In this document: positions 50,871 through 62,590 of the stretch, piece after piece | Numbering within the stretch: position 1 is the first letter of the stretch | Layout of the letters: each line of letters opens with the position of its first letter | NCBI RefSeq assembly: GCF_051020985.1 | Contig: NC_135003.1 | Location: 5,542,001-5,606,000 of the forward strand | DNA: 64,000 bases | Direction: 5' to 3' | From: Nomia melanderi | Lineage: Eukaryota; Arthropoda; Insecta; Hymenoptera; Halictidae | The notes under the pieces: generated by a model | Database searches by the model: none | The model's input: only the letters and a program-made list of their open reading frames with translations | Told to the model about the DNA's origin: nothing | Position numbers and translations under genes: made by a program

Positions 50871-51540
50871 GACAGTGATGAAATTACTTTATTCCGTTTC
50901 ATAATTTTCCATTTTATGTGACGCTTTATTGTACTGACTTGTCCAACGAAACTTTAATATCTTATGAATTTGTACATGGAAGTACATGCACGTAATAACA
51001 ATGACATTTTATGCAATTTTGATCGTACTTATTATTTGTGTGCGTGTAGTCGTGTACATAGATAAACTTGGGTTCAAATAGAAAAGAAATAAGCATTTCT
51101 TTAATAGTTCTGTTTTTTAATTAAAACAGAAGTCTCACTAAATTTTCGTTTGTCATAATTTCCTCGTAATCTTTACAAATATATAAAATATATAATTTAA
51201 TTCTTGTTTGCCTAAGGTCAACGATAATAAAATAATTTTATTACTCTCTCTGATTCATCTCAGTTACCCGTAATATAAAAACTCTGAACATCATTGATTG
51301 CCTGTACAATAAAATAAAGAATGTATATTCTATAAATGCACACCCATACCCCTTCAAAAAGGTAATGCAAAATAATATATACGATTGAAATCACACCCAA
51401 AAAAAGTATTACAAAATAACATATAGGATTGAAACCACGTCCAAAGCATCTATAACAAAATCTAGATACATTAAAGTTAACCAGAATGACACATTGTCTC
51501 CATTAAAACGTGTGCTCCTCAAGACTGAATTCAAACATTC
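50871..51540. other. AT-rich spacer with a small direct duplication
   Basis: TAAGGTCAA near 51216 resembles a monomeric nuclear-receptor site. The direct repeat is listed separately. Confidence 0.4.
51357..51442 (+). repeat. Two-copy direct repeat, about 44-bp period
   Basis: GTAATGCAAAATAATATAT at 51362 recurs as GTATTACAAAATAACATAT at 51406. Each copy is followed by a GATTGAAAYCACRYCC phrase. About 80% identity by eye. Confidence 0.6.
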
Positions 51541-52370
51541 CGGAACGGTCCTAAGCATACTCGATAACGTTCCCCAAATACCATAGTCACAGATGAAAAT
51601 TCGCGGCAGCTGCAAACTCGTCTCGCTGTTTCGTCGATGAAACCGCTACTGGCTGTTCTATCGTGTAAGAGGACACCAAGCTGCGAAAATAATTGCTTCA
51701 CGAAAGACAGAGGCGCGGCGGAACGAGTTGGCGTCAGGAAGGAAGGAAGGAAGGAAGGAAGGAAGGAAGGAAGCAAGGATGGAAGGAAGGAGAGAAACAG
51801 AAAAGATAGGTGGAAATAAATAAAGAAAGGCAAAAAAACGGTTCCCAGGATTCGAATGGCTTCGTATGTCTCCTATAAAGGGAAGATTGTTCTGGCTCCA
51901 TTCTACTCGAAGGGATGTCTTGAAAACGAAGGGTCTCCTCGTGGATGCGCGAAGGGTGGTTCAGAGGGATGCTGTTGCTGTTCCCGCTCCTGCTGCATCT
52001 GTCTTCCCTTCGGTGTAATGATATCTGAAAAAACAGGCCGAGCCATTCACTCGCGCGCCTCTCGGCCATCAATTTGCCTCTTAAATGGATTTTCGACGGT
52101 GCGCCGAGCCACCGGGGTGAGTTATCGTGATCGCCTCGCCGCGAACCGATAACCGAGTGCCCGTTCAAGTATCATATCAGAAATGAGAGGAAACGGGCTT
52201 CGTTTGGGAACGTTTCGCGCGCGGACAAGATTATTTATCGCGGAAACTAATGCAACCACTGGTGAACGTTGAAACTGAGGTAAACGAAAGGGTTCTCCAT
52301 CAATTTGTCTCCTAAACCGGTTGGATTTGGGGAATAGTATTCTTATCGGTTCCATTTTGCGTGAGATAAA
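51541..52370. other. GC island 23 with GGAA microsatellite
   Basis: The island contains the purine microsatellite at about 51736-51790. Bases 51960-52140 are balanced and CpG-containing. Frames of 98-144 codons on both strands are inflated by the repeat and are not recognisable proteins. Confidence 0.4.
51736..51790 (+). repeat. (GGAA)n microsatellite
   Basis: Nine consecutive GGAA units to about 51772, an AGCAAGGAT interruption, then two more units to 51790. Confidence 0.9.
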
Positions 52371-52644
52371 TTTAATTGAAATAAGAAGGGGTGAGATTAA
52401 AATACTATTGATTCAAGAAGAAATATGTTCTATTATAGCTGAATTCTTTTTATTATTATATTTGAATAATTAATGTGCAGAAATAAGTATATGAATTATA
52501 AATAATACATGATTAATATATCTAAGAATTTTTATAATAATCGATACTATTTACTCGTGCTTAGTTGGATGAATTTAGGTTATAGGGTATTTAATCTTTA
52601 GAGCACTTGTCATTTAACATAACTGAATTTCATTCAAAGAAAGC
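52371..52644. other. AT-rich spacer
   Basis: Nothing seen. Confidence 0.4.
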
Positions 52645-53013
52645 TCATGTTCTACATTGTATTTGTAAAGATTTATTAATGTAAGTTCTCGATACTCTTA
52701 GCATTGAAGAAGAGTTTATCCTAATTGTATAACATTTAAAACAATATTTCTGAATATTTACAGTACTCCATTCGAATATATTGTTTTCAACAAATAAACA
52801 ATCATTTCTCAAATATGCATAACATGGCACTACATAATCGCGTGAAACGTTGTGATTAATAAAAATTCTGCCTTTAAGAGGTGTACCTTCATACATCCTT
52901 AAATAACACTTTGTTTTTTTCCAATCAATAGAGTATCGTAGATCGATCATCATTAGGTCACGCTGTATAAACTGCAATCCCTTTTTCACCATCCTCCCGC
53001 CTTTACCTTCCAT
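52645..53013 (-). CDS. 122-codon minus-strand frame in AT-rich DNA, unrecognised
   Basis: It starts at ATG 53011-53013 and ends at 52645. A frame this long is less expected in AT-rich sequence, where stops are frequent. The product is mildly basic with several Cys and Tyr, including KTKCYLRMYEGTPLKGRIF and NHNVSRDYVVPCYAYL. No signal peptide or known family is apparent. It could be a degraded insertion, an exon or chance. Confidence 0.18.
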   Translation of the reverse strand: MEGKGGRMVKKGLQFIQRDLMMIDLRYSIDWKKTKCYLRMYEGTPLKGRIFINHNVSRDYVVPCYAYLRNDCLFVENNIFEWSTVNIQKYCFKCYTIRINSSSMLRVSRTYINKSLQIQCRT

Positions 53014-54010
53014 CGAAAAGTAATAGAATACAAGGAAGAACGAGGTATCCTGGAAAAAGGGTTTCAGTCCCGTTTATACTTTCCGGCAGGATCCTTAGCG
53101 TGGATCTCGCAGGACATCAAAGAGGAACGTGATGCGATTCGGCATGGTCTTGCGTCGTTCAAATGGCACTTCACGGGTGGAATACAGAAATCAAAATCCA
53201 CAAGGACCCGCGTAAAACGAGAACGAGACGTTGCGATTCGTGGAACAAGGGGCCAGAAAAGAACGATGAAGAAAACGATCGTTTTTTTATCGTAATACGT
53301 CCACAATGTGAATTTCCAGAAAAGGCGAATCGGCATCGGTCACTTCATGGCCCGTTTGCTATTGTTCTGCTGGACAAGAAGAGAGCAGAAATACGGAGCA
53401 GGAGCCAAGATCTAAGGAGGGGAGAAAGACAGGCAGCCTGACACCCTATATTTTGGTCTCATTTTACTAAAAGCCGATCGTATTTCACGATTCCTCTCGT
53501 TGCGGGGACAATACGCCTGCGTGCCATTTTCTATTCGCCTTCGTCGTTGCTCTCCCCGATCATTCCTCTCCATCTCCTTTTTTCTTGGACCACGCTAGTG
53601 GCCCCATTTTTATAAAATTCGTAACGTGACTTGGGGAACGACAGTCTTTTCAGCATTTTTTCCTTCTCATTCGTCAAATCGCCAACATAGAGATGTGGTC
53701 ATTTGTCCGCAATTTGACCATAAATGGATCCAGTACTGGGGACACTTTCTTCTAACACGGGACTTTTTTTCCGATGTTCGAATTTTTTCTCCACTGTTCG
53801 CTTTGGTTAGCTGCACTTTTTTGTTTGCGGACGTCTTGCTGCACGATATATCGTCTTAGGTTCATGTGGCACGGACCATGACTGAGGACCGTGGAAATTT
53901 TTGTGACTCAGAAGCGGCACGAGATAGTGTCACGGATTTACGGATAAAGTGAGAAGCTGTGTGAAATGTAAATAAACATTAAGTTGGGGATGGAATCTGA
54001 TCGGTTTAAG
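53014..54010. other. GC island 24
   Basis: Two parts: 53030-53440 purine-rich on the plus strand, and 53440-53900 balanced. Overlapping frames of 77-92 codons on both strands are unrecognised. No distinct motif cluster. Confidence 0.35.
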
Positions 54011-54187
54011 AACACTAACGCTGTGTGCTGTTTTGGGTGTTACAAATTCGTAAGAATAAACGGATGATCCAATAATAAATATTTTCAATTACTTGCTACA
54101 GATTGAGTGCAAGGGTTAGTGACTTGGAAGGTGTGATTAATATTCTTTAGTATTGTATTTCTCTCTTTAACTGTTAGACGGTTGATG
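54011..54187. other. AT-rich joint
   Basis: Contains GTGCAAGGGTTA near 54108, similar to a TTAA-transposon end, without a mate. Confidence 0.35.
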
Positions 54188-54443
54188 AAATGAATACTGC
54201 GTATTTAATGAATAAATGTATCATTCATAACTCATATGAATATGAATATTTTATTACGATAATTACCTGATAAAAAGTATTTGAATAAAATATTGTAAAA
54301 TTAAATTTAATACATAAACATACATTAAAAAATCTCAATATTTTATTCAAATACTTTTTATCAGGTAATTATCGTAATAAAATATTCATATTCATATGAG
54401 TTATGAATGATACATTTATTCATTAAATACGCAGTATTCATTT
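54188..54443. repeat. Perfect 108-bp inverted repeat with 40-bp loop
   Basis: The left arm 54188-54295 and the right arm 54336-54443 are exact reverse complements over all 108 bases as I read them. The loop is 54296-54335. The arms are AT-rich and carry no transposase. No target-site duplication is obvious outside the arms. Transcription through it would give a very stable double-stranded hairpin. It may be a recent fold-back insertion, a recent inverted duplication, or an assembly artefact. Confidence 0.9.
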
Positions 54444-54690
54444 TTTCAATGTTCTAAAATATTTTCAGTAATTTCTTCATATTTCATTCTAAATTAATTG
54501 AAAAACCGTTAGTTCACTACCAATAATGTGGTAATATTTTAAAATCTATACATGACAATATATGCTTAGTTACTGTAATCAAGCTATATTTTTATCTAAA
54601 CGTGTTCGGTAAATAAACTCGGAGTAAATTCGTTACATAAAAATATTGAACAAATTAAACGAAAAAAGTAGGTTCCCTGGTAACTGTTAC
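54444..54690. other. AT-rich spacer
   Basis: Nothing seen. Confidence 0.4.
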
Positions 54691-55180
54691 TAACATTTAC
54701 CACAATTTGTACAAGCTGGTAACAGTTGCCAAAGAAGTTAAGTTGAGTCAGGAAGTGATACCTTTAGCAACTAGTTCACGGTGGGCCACTGTAATTGGTT
54801 CAGGCGTGGAACGCGACCTCAACCAATGGCATGCGTTCTCGTATGAAGAAAAAAATTTTCAAGAAAAATATCCTGCGGAAGGTCTTTGGCCACTCGTTGA
54901 TTGCTATAAGGGAGGAGAAGCCAGTAGAGGGGGAATGGAATCAGTCGAATCCTCGGACGATCAAGAAGGACACTTCAGGGCACGGGGACATATGAAATTT
55001 GACATGACAATAGCATTCGGCCGTTGGTAGGATTCATGTCTGAGCCGTTGATACAGATTTGAATATTAATTTAGGGTCGTCCACAGGACGAACAAGGACA
55101 ATGTCCTCGGGTCAGTTATAGGTTCGAAAGAAGGAAGATCCCTGTGGATCCTTAGTGTCTATCCGTTGCAGTTTGCTAAC
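54691..55180. other. GC island 25
   Basis: It begins with Myb-like AACTGTTA/TAACAGTT words (54675-54730). The palindrome GGACAATGTCC is at 55096-55106, and a CGTCC/GGACG stem lies just upstream. It carries the 107-codon plus frame listed separately. Confidence 0.35.
54707..55030 (+). CDS. Doubtful 107-codon open frame, unrecognised
   Basis: It starts at an in-frame near-cognate codon (54707) and ends at the stop ending at 55030; there is no upstream ATG evidence. The peptide has a mixed composition, including WATVIGSGVERDLNQWHAF and an acidic SVESSDDQEG stretch, and is less biased than most island frames. No domain is recognised and a second plus frame overlaps. It could be an exon fragment. 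Confidence 0.15.
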   Translation: MYKLVTVAKEVKLSQEVIPLATSSRWATVIGSGVERDLNQWHAFSYEEKNFQEKYPAEGLWPLVDCYKGGEASRGGMESVESSDDQEGHFRARGHMKFDMTIAFGRW

Positions 55181-56210
55181 AGGACACTGTCATGTCTGCT
55201 TGATATTTAAAGTAGAGAATTTGTAACAGACGCCACGGTAATCGTTGCAACAACTATTGTGAAATATAAAGATCATTTGACATTTAAAAATTAATTTTTA
55301 TCGATTTTAACATAGTAAAAATAAAATATTATTATAATTAACCCCTTGCTGTGTGACATTTTTCCTTAATAGGCTTGAAAGATTTTCCCATTATTAATCA
55401 TTTTTTTAGCGAAAAAAATTATGTACATATTCAATGTTGGAATAAATTTATTGCAAACTTTTACATGTTAGTGTGCCGAAATAGAAACGTAACTATCATA
55501 GCTGTTCTTATGCTTTTATATTCTTTGTTTTTGTTTGCAATTACATTTCTGAAATAGTTTGAACATTTATTTACTTCGTATTACTTTAATAACATTTAGT
55601 GTAAGTATATTCTATTTTCATTCGGGCAAAACCATTAAAGAAAAAAAGAAAATTTTATTGAGCATATAGTTTTTATAACTTGTTTATAACATTGAGAATA
55701 TTCATAAATTGTCGTAGTATAATCATGAACCCCAAGTGCTTGGAGTAATTAATTATTTTTGTTGATAATATTGGCATACACAATAACCTATCATGAATAA
55801 TAATTATTATAATTCCTAAAAAATATAATATTTACAATTTCACTACGTTGGTTAATAGTCTTTTAAAATTAACAGTTATTAGCTAAGGACTTTTTAATGA
55901 ATCTTTCAGTACACACAGTAGTTAATTATAGATGTGAATTAATAAATTCTCCTTAAGTAACATAACGTAACAATTTTACACAATTATTGTTTAAAGGAAC
56001 ATAATTCAACAAAACTCAAACAAACATGCACGCTATTAAGAATTCTTACTACATGTTATTAAGACATTCTATATTATATGTTATTCAATTAATGGTAATT
56101 AATCATTTTGAATATTAAGCGAACATAATTAACCTCATATCTGAAAATATAGCTTTAAATATCTTTTCCAACTTATCACACCCAAAAATGAGTCAATAAT
56201 AGTAACCATG
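55181..56210. other. AT-rich spacer
   Basis: A lone TTAACCCCTTGC word near 55339 resembles a TTAA-transposon end. No matching right end was found. Confidence 0.4.
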
Positions 56211-57010
56211 AACATGTTCAAAGAACCATGGACAATGTCCATTGTTATTCACGATTTGTAGAACGTGTACCACGATATTGAACACAGTTGGATCGTCGAT
56301 GACATTAGCGTCTGCGCTCGAAGACGTTTCATTGGTTTCAAGGAGATATTCCCGGCGTGTTCTTCCGATTCTCGGAAAGACAAAATTAACGATACCGCTT
56401 TCAAGTTTCCTACGGAGTCTGGCAACGAGTTATTAGAGTGTCGTAATTACAATGTACGGATTCGCGAGTGACAGGGAGGAACGGAACATTTTGGGAATTG
56501 ATCGACCACTGTCGAGGATTTCTTTCCGACTGCTTTCTGCTTCCCTTTTTCTTTTCTTTTTTTCCTTGTTCAATTTCTGTTTCTTTTTCTCTTCTATCTG
56601 TTCTTATTATTGCCTTTAAAGAGATGCCGGCAGTCTTTCCGTCTCTCTGAAATCCGCTGATTGCCGGCGTGGAAATCGTGGGAGCGGCGGTCTCGAATAA
56701 ATCGAATTATCATATTAATACCAGCGTGTCATCGTCGCATTATTCATGTGCCCGCGACGAATATCCTAGTGGACCGGCCGCCCCGGTTATAAATCAACGG
56801 TTCGTGGAAGCCGGCCTTTCCTGTGATTTTGAAAATTCCGAGCCCATCATTTACAAAGAATCTCTTACTCTTCCTCCGATAATCATCGAATCGATCGCCG
56901 GCTCTGTCGCCTTGTACTATTACGATAGAACGGCTGGCGTTTTCGTGCTGCCCATGAAATATGCCTTCCGAATTTTTTGTTCTTTCTCGATCCGTTGAGT
57001 CGGACACGTA
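56211..57010. other. GC island 26
   Basis: ATGGACAATGTCCAT at 56228-56242 is a perfect odd palindrome sharing its 11-bp core with 55096-55106. A pyrimidine run covers 56535-56600. Frames of 87-109 codons on both strands (56669-56998 plus, 56744-57007 minus) are unrecognised. Confidence 0.35.
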
Positions 57011-58140
57011 ATTCGAGAGATTGTTTTAATCCTATGGCATTGTTCGATCTGCTGCAACAGGTGGAAGATATTGTGGTAATTGTTTAAACAAATATAGAGT
57101 ATACTGCATAGTAATTATCAGTATTGTTGTTGTTATGATATAAGTATTATTATTGTTATTATTATCGCACAATAATTCGGTAATCAAAACGCATTGATTA
57201 AAAAATCCTTGATAGGGAATTGTTAAAAATAATTAAGGAATTAAGTGCTATGTTGGGAATATGATGTTGAAAAATTTGATTCAAATCCTGTGTTCGTTTC
57301 GAAATAATTTAAAACGAATGATAATCGGAACATGGAAATTGGAAACAATGGAATTTCAAAAGCAACGTGTGTGGTATTATAAAAGCTTATTATGAAATGA
57401 GACGTGCATAACTTATTTGGAGGATTCTGAACATTAATGTAAAAGTAATTGATAACCTGTCAAGAAGATGAAATATGATCATATATAATATCTTTCAGAC
57501 TAATCTTAAATAATACATATTTTTAGTGACAGATACATAAAACATTTTAATTTTATAATGCATGTAATAAAAAGGTTTATTCATAAATATATACTTACAT
57601 TATTAAGTGTCATGTAGCTTGAAAGAAGAAATTACTCTGAATTTTAATAACGAAAGTTGAGAAATTCTCAGTTCTACATATCACTTAAGTCCCCTTTATT
57701 AAACTCACTCCAGATTATCGTCATATGAACAAAATAAATTAATTCTTGATGAATTAATGGAATAATTTTATATTACTAGTGCAAAAATCGAGATGTAGCT
57801 GGAAGTAGGTTTGTATTTATTTTTATAATCTTTATGACTACATAAACTGTGGTTGTACATTAACAAACACACAGTACAACTTCTTCAGAATTTTACAGAT
57901 ATTCTAAATAATTACCCATTGAATCGAGTGAGCTCAATAAACAATTTACAATAAAAATATTAATATTTAAATAACTCTCCGTACGTGTAACTTTTTCCAT
58001 AATCCACGTCTATCTGAATAAATAACAATATATTACAAAAACACAGCAAATGAAAACAATAAAATTCTAAATTTCCTCCGCAAGAAAATTCTTTCTAAAA
58101 GAATAATAATATTGACTTTATTTCTACTATGAAGAAATTC
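57011..58140. other. AT-rich spacer
   Basis: A TTG/TTA trinucleotide run lies at about 57122-57165. No gene. Confidence 0.4.
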
Positions 58141-59190
58141 TTCCACCAGATCGTATATTCGCTATTTCACCGATATGCAAATAAGCCGTATCTCGTATTT
58201 ATTAAACCCCGTATATGAATGATGCCTGTGCATTATGAGAAACAAGAATCGGATATTATCTGCGGAATCAGCATGATAGTAATACCAAAAGCGGTCCGCT
58301 CGCGCAGAAAAACGTTTAGGAGGTATGACTTCATAAACCTGTCAGCCAGTAAAACCAGTCTGCGCGTATTCATAATTTTTCGAAAAAGGGTAACAGCCTT
58401 ATTCATGCGAGCGCCTCGTCCCGCGAATGAATAATTTATTTGCGTTTAAATGATCTTGTGACTGATCGAGCAGATATCGTTTCCCTCGAATTTATTACGT
58501 TCGAAGGAATCGTCGGGCGGCTGAGAGTCCTCTCGACTCGCTGAGAAAGTAAAGTATGATCGATAAGTTGTCGCGTACGAAATTGAAAAACAAGGTCATT
58601 TCCAGCCGGTGACCATTCCGAAGGAAAAGAACGTACAACCGGACAGAGACTGGAAGGATTCTTTTCTCTTCTTTTTTTTTCTTTCTTTTCGTTTCTCCGT
58701 GTGTCCCTGTGTGTTTTTTTCCGACTTCCACTTCGAAGACCGAACATAGTACGGCCGAGATTCGAGCAATAATTCAATTAGCCCCGAAGATTTAGTGGCG
58801 CCGACTCCATAATTCAAGGTGCACCGTACGAGTGAAATAGAAATGGAAACGGTTGAGGGGCGGAAGGGGGCGAGCAGGGAGATGGAAGAGCAGCGGCTAG
58901 ACCCACCTTAGCATAAATTAGAAGAACAATGCGCGGGACCAAGGTAGACGAGCGTAATGGCCCCGGCCAGGGGTACGCGGAGGACGCTAATAATATAAGC
59001 CGCGTGTTGCGTCCGCTAGGTAGCCGGAAGAACGGACATTGCCGACGTTCGCGGGCGATACATGCGACCCGCGCTCCTGTTCTTCTTCAGACACTCGTTA
59101 AAAAGGTGTTGCGTATATTAACCCCTTCTACAGCAATTTATTCGCAGGCAATGTTGCGAGGACAGATCATTTTCTTTTTTAGCTTTACGG
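58141..59190. promoter_or_regulatory. GC island 27 with POU octamer
   Basis: ATGCAAAT at 58175-58182 is followed by AT-rich homeodomain words around 58425-58450. A pyrimidine tract covers 58660-58715. Bases 58855-59060 are CpG-dense and G-rich. Frames of 71-113 codons on both strands are unrecognised. Confidence 0.35.
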
Positions 59191-59991
59191 AGTAATGGAT
59201 AATTTACAAATTTACTCTTTTGATGCTGAATATATTTCTTGGTTTTATTTGAGTTTGTTTTGGGGTGGTCACATTAACAGTAAGGTCATTAGTGACCACC
59301 AACATGTTGATACATTATTTAGTACTTAATAATACTTATTACATAATGACTTATTGTATAATGATATACTAGTTGTCTGACTAATAATACAAGATTTATG
59401 GAATAGGAGTATCTTAATTATAGGGAATTTAGAAGATTAATTTGTCTGAAAAACTGAAGTACATTATGGATACTGTTGGGGTCATTTAGGTTTGTCTTCA
59501 TGTCAGATTTAATGTTACAATTATACTGAAACTATTTTGTTATTGGTGTGCAGGAATGTTTATTTCATGATTGTATCACTGTTTTCAACGCGTAACGGAT
59601 ATTATAAAAATGGGTACATTAATGGGGTTTGCATTTTTGATGAGTGCAGAATGTCATTGTCTTTGATATAGACAGCTTAGGATGAGCTGTACTCATCATT
59701 TCAATAAAAAATATTAATACCATTACCAGTAAGGAATAATTACTAACGGATAATTTATAAATTTACAGTTTTAATGCTGAAACTATTTTGTTATTGGTGT
59801 AAAGGAGTACTTATTTTATGATTAATCATGGCATCACTGCTATCACTATCAACACATGACGGTCATTAGAAAAATAGATACAATAATGCACATCATATTT
59901 TTAATGAATGCAGTTCGCCATTGTCATAGAAAGCTCACGGTGAGCTGAATTCATCATTTCAATAGAAGCAGTGAATACAATTACCAACGAA
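59191..59991 (+). repeat. Diverged tandem repeat, about 250-bp unit, two long copies plus a lead fragment
   Basis: Copies 59526-59735 and 59777-59991 share CTGAAACTATTTTGTTATTGG, ATGATT, the core AATGCAG/GTGCAG, GAGCTG and TCATCATTTCAATA in the same order, 251 bp apart. A lead segment, GGATAATTTACAAATTTAC at about 59197, matches the start of the unit at about 59748. The copies are perhaps 70-75% identical by eye. No coding frame runs through the units. Confidence 0.65.
59264..59300. promoter_or_regulatory. Hairpin with three nuclear-receptor half-sites
   Basis: Perfect 9-bp arms GGTGGTCAC/GTGACCACC surround 19 bases that contain AGGTCA. The set GGTCA, AGGTCA and TGACC lies within 30 bp. The last two form AGGTCA-TTAG-TGACC, an inverted repeat with 4-bp spacing. 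GGTCA pairs are bound by nuclear receptors such as EcR/USP, although the best known insect element has 1-bp spacing. Confidence 0.4.
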
Positions 59992-61780
59992 CAGTTTTTC
60001 GTAGATTCATCGAATTAATTGTGCCTCGTTCTAGTATTTCCTTTTATCCAATGTAATGGATTCTTCTTAAAATAACACCTTGAGTAAAATTTTTTAATTT
60101 GATCAATTTAATCTTAACTTTAATTTTCGAAAATTTCTTAATTGGAAGTTACAAATGATCAATTCGTAGTCCACTGTAGACATTATCATAACGAATAAAT
60201 AAAAACAGAACATCTAAATATGTTTGGAAATAGAAAAAGTGCCGTAAGAAAAAGTTGCAGTATTTAAGAGGGCATGTCAAGCTCACCAATACTTCTTTAT
60301 ATAGTAACTTGTATTTTTGTGACTGTGACATTTTTCCTTATATGTATAGAAGCGAATTCAACGGTGTCTACAATGTTTGTCATGTGATCTTAACTGCTGC
60401 TATCTACTGTTAAATCTTTCAGAGTTGCATTATTATGAATATGACTTAAATTTTGTAGAATATACAGTATAATTCATAATTATCATCAGTTATTCATAAT
60501 ACTTATTATAAAAATAACATTATATAGCATATATAATATATATAAGTTATGAATAGAGGATACTATTTAAAAATGTTCAAGCCTTGAGAAGTCCCTTTCC
60601 TTAAAATTTATTTATTTAATTTGCCTTACAATACTAAAAAAAGATTATGATGTTCTCCTTTCATTGACTCACCTAATAGTATGTGGTAAATCTTTAAAAA
60701 ATTGCCTCTCGTTATCGAAACCCGGGCATATACGCTATGACAATTTAATATCTGATATGAAAATAATATCACGGAGATCAACTTCAGAGACCGCCATGTG
60801 AATATGATACAACACAGTACTGATCAATTCTTGAAATAGCAAAAATTAAAGGGTTAAATAATATGTTTCCTTTCATATCGACTTATACAGTGTGTTCTCG
60901 CAGTTTCTCGAGAATATTTAGGTAACACGTTCAGAGTGAAGTCGATATATGTATCCAGCAGGAGGTGTTTTTGAATGACGAAGATCGATACACATTTACG
61001 TGCAGTTATTCATAAAAATCCTCGCCTACCTATTGTACTTATAAAGTATATCTTACATTTAATCAGTGTTAAAGTTGAAGTTATCAGGTAAATTTATATT
61101 GCCATAAACTTTGATTCAGATCCTTTGAATTAGAATACATTCAATTAAGAAAATTATATTTATACAGTTTATTAAGGAAACATTACCTGATTTAGTAAAA
61201 TATATTATAATTAATGGTATGATGATAGATCTTCATAAATAATGTATTCACAACTAATCACAATATAATATGTATAATTACAATATAGCTTACAAGCGAG
61301 TAAACAAAAATTGAAACAATTCTTCTCGCTAAGAATGGAATTCTAAAAATTCAACTGCACTGAACGCTTGAATTTTGCGTACAACTACTACTGTAACATT
61401 AAATGTTATAGTGTTAAAGAATATAATAGCGTAATCAATAGTAGATATAATAGGCGGCATCAAACTACTAGTTGACGTCGACATTAAATATTAGTAATCT
61501 GTTAATTTACGACCTTGCATCAATTCCTAATAACTCATCAAATGTCAAAACGTCAAATAGTTCGCATTATTATTTACAGTTTCTTCTCATCTTCTATTTG
61601 AATATGTGTATTCGTTGTTAGTTTTGTGTTATATTCGTGTCCGTTCTATTTCGTAAGTTGACATTAATATTTCTAATCTTTACATATAACTATACCTAAA
61701 AATGACTATCTTAAAATTATCCACCCCTGTCTCGGGCATTTGTTTATATGTAATTTATACCTCGTTTATTATTGAATATA
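59992..61780. other. AT-rich spacer
   Basis: No gene. A slightly GC-richer patch at 60700-60800 has no clear feature. Confidence 0.4.
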
Positions 61781-62590
61781 ACACCCCCATTCGTTGAACA
61801 CGCTTAGATCAGCTTTCACTAATCGGCAAAGTGACTGCAATTTCACGAAGTAGGCAGGCGATTTACTGGGGCGGCGCGAAAGTCGAAGAAACGAAAAGAA
61901 CGAGGGGTGAGCAAGAAGGGATGCTAATAACTCGGGGCTGACACGGCCGATGTCCTGCGGAAAGAGGAACGGACAGAGGCGAAATTCATGCGTAATGTAT
62001 GCGATGCGCGAGAGGCACGGCGGCACCGGCATCGTTGGCCTCCCAAACAATTAGAAAGGGGTCCTTGGCGTGTGGAAGCGGAGAAGACCGAAACGGCCGG
62101 CGGCGAGAGCCGACGTAGGGGTTGCGATTCAATTTCGCTAGGAACCGTTATATTGCAACGTCTTCCAAAATTAAAACGCTTGGACTGCTTCCAACGTACG
62201 CGAATGACTGAACAAGCGAAACAGAGAAAGAGTGTGCGATGGTTGGTTCACCGTGGCACGAATACGTTTCTCATGAGGCTTTCACAGAACGACCGTAGCA
62301 CTTAAATGTCCTGTAAATTCGTACGGTCAAAAATACCGTCGTCATCGTCGAACGTATCCCGCTTTACTTTCAGACAGACTGACGCCCGTGTAATTTCAAA
62401 CGTATTTCCTGAAGGATGACGCTTCTGTGATTCTTGTTCGGGTGGTTCTTTGGGTCGTGGTGTGATGAACGATTCTGCAAAAAAGTTTAATAACGGTTGT
62501 TCTGAAGAGTCTATGTTTCCTGGGATACTCTGTTCCGCAAAAAACGAAGTAGATGAACAGAAACTTAGGATCACTTGATTTTTATTTATG
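61781..62590. other. GC island 28
   Basis: CpG-dense from 61850 to 62300. Frames of 90-105 codons on both strands are unrecognised. It closes with a TTTTATTTATGG caudal/Hox-like word at about 62578. Confidence 0.35.

Noticed and set aside
51637..52168. Frames with GRKE or LPSF repeats
   Set aside because: Produced by the GGAA microsatellite.
55336..55640. TTAACCCCTTGC as the left end of a TTAA element
   Set aside because: No GCAAGGGGTTAA-like right end downstream; GGGCAAAACCATTAAA near 55624 does not align.
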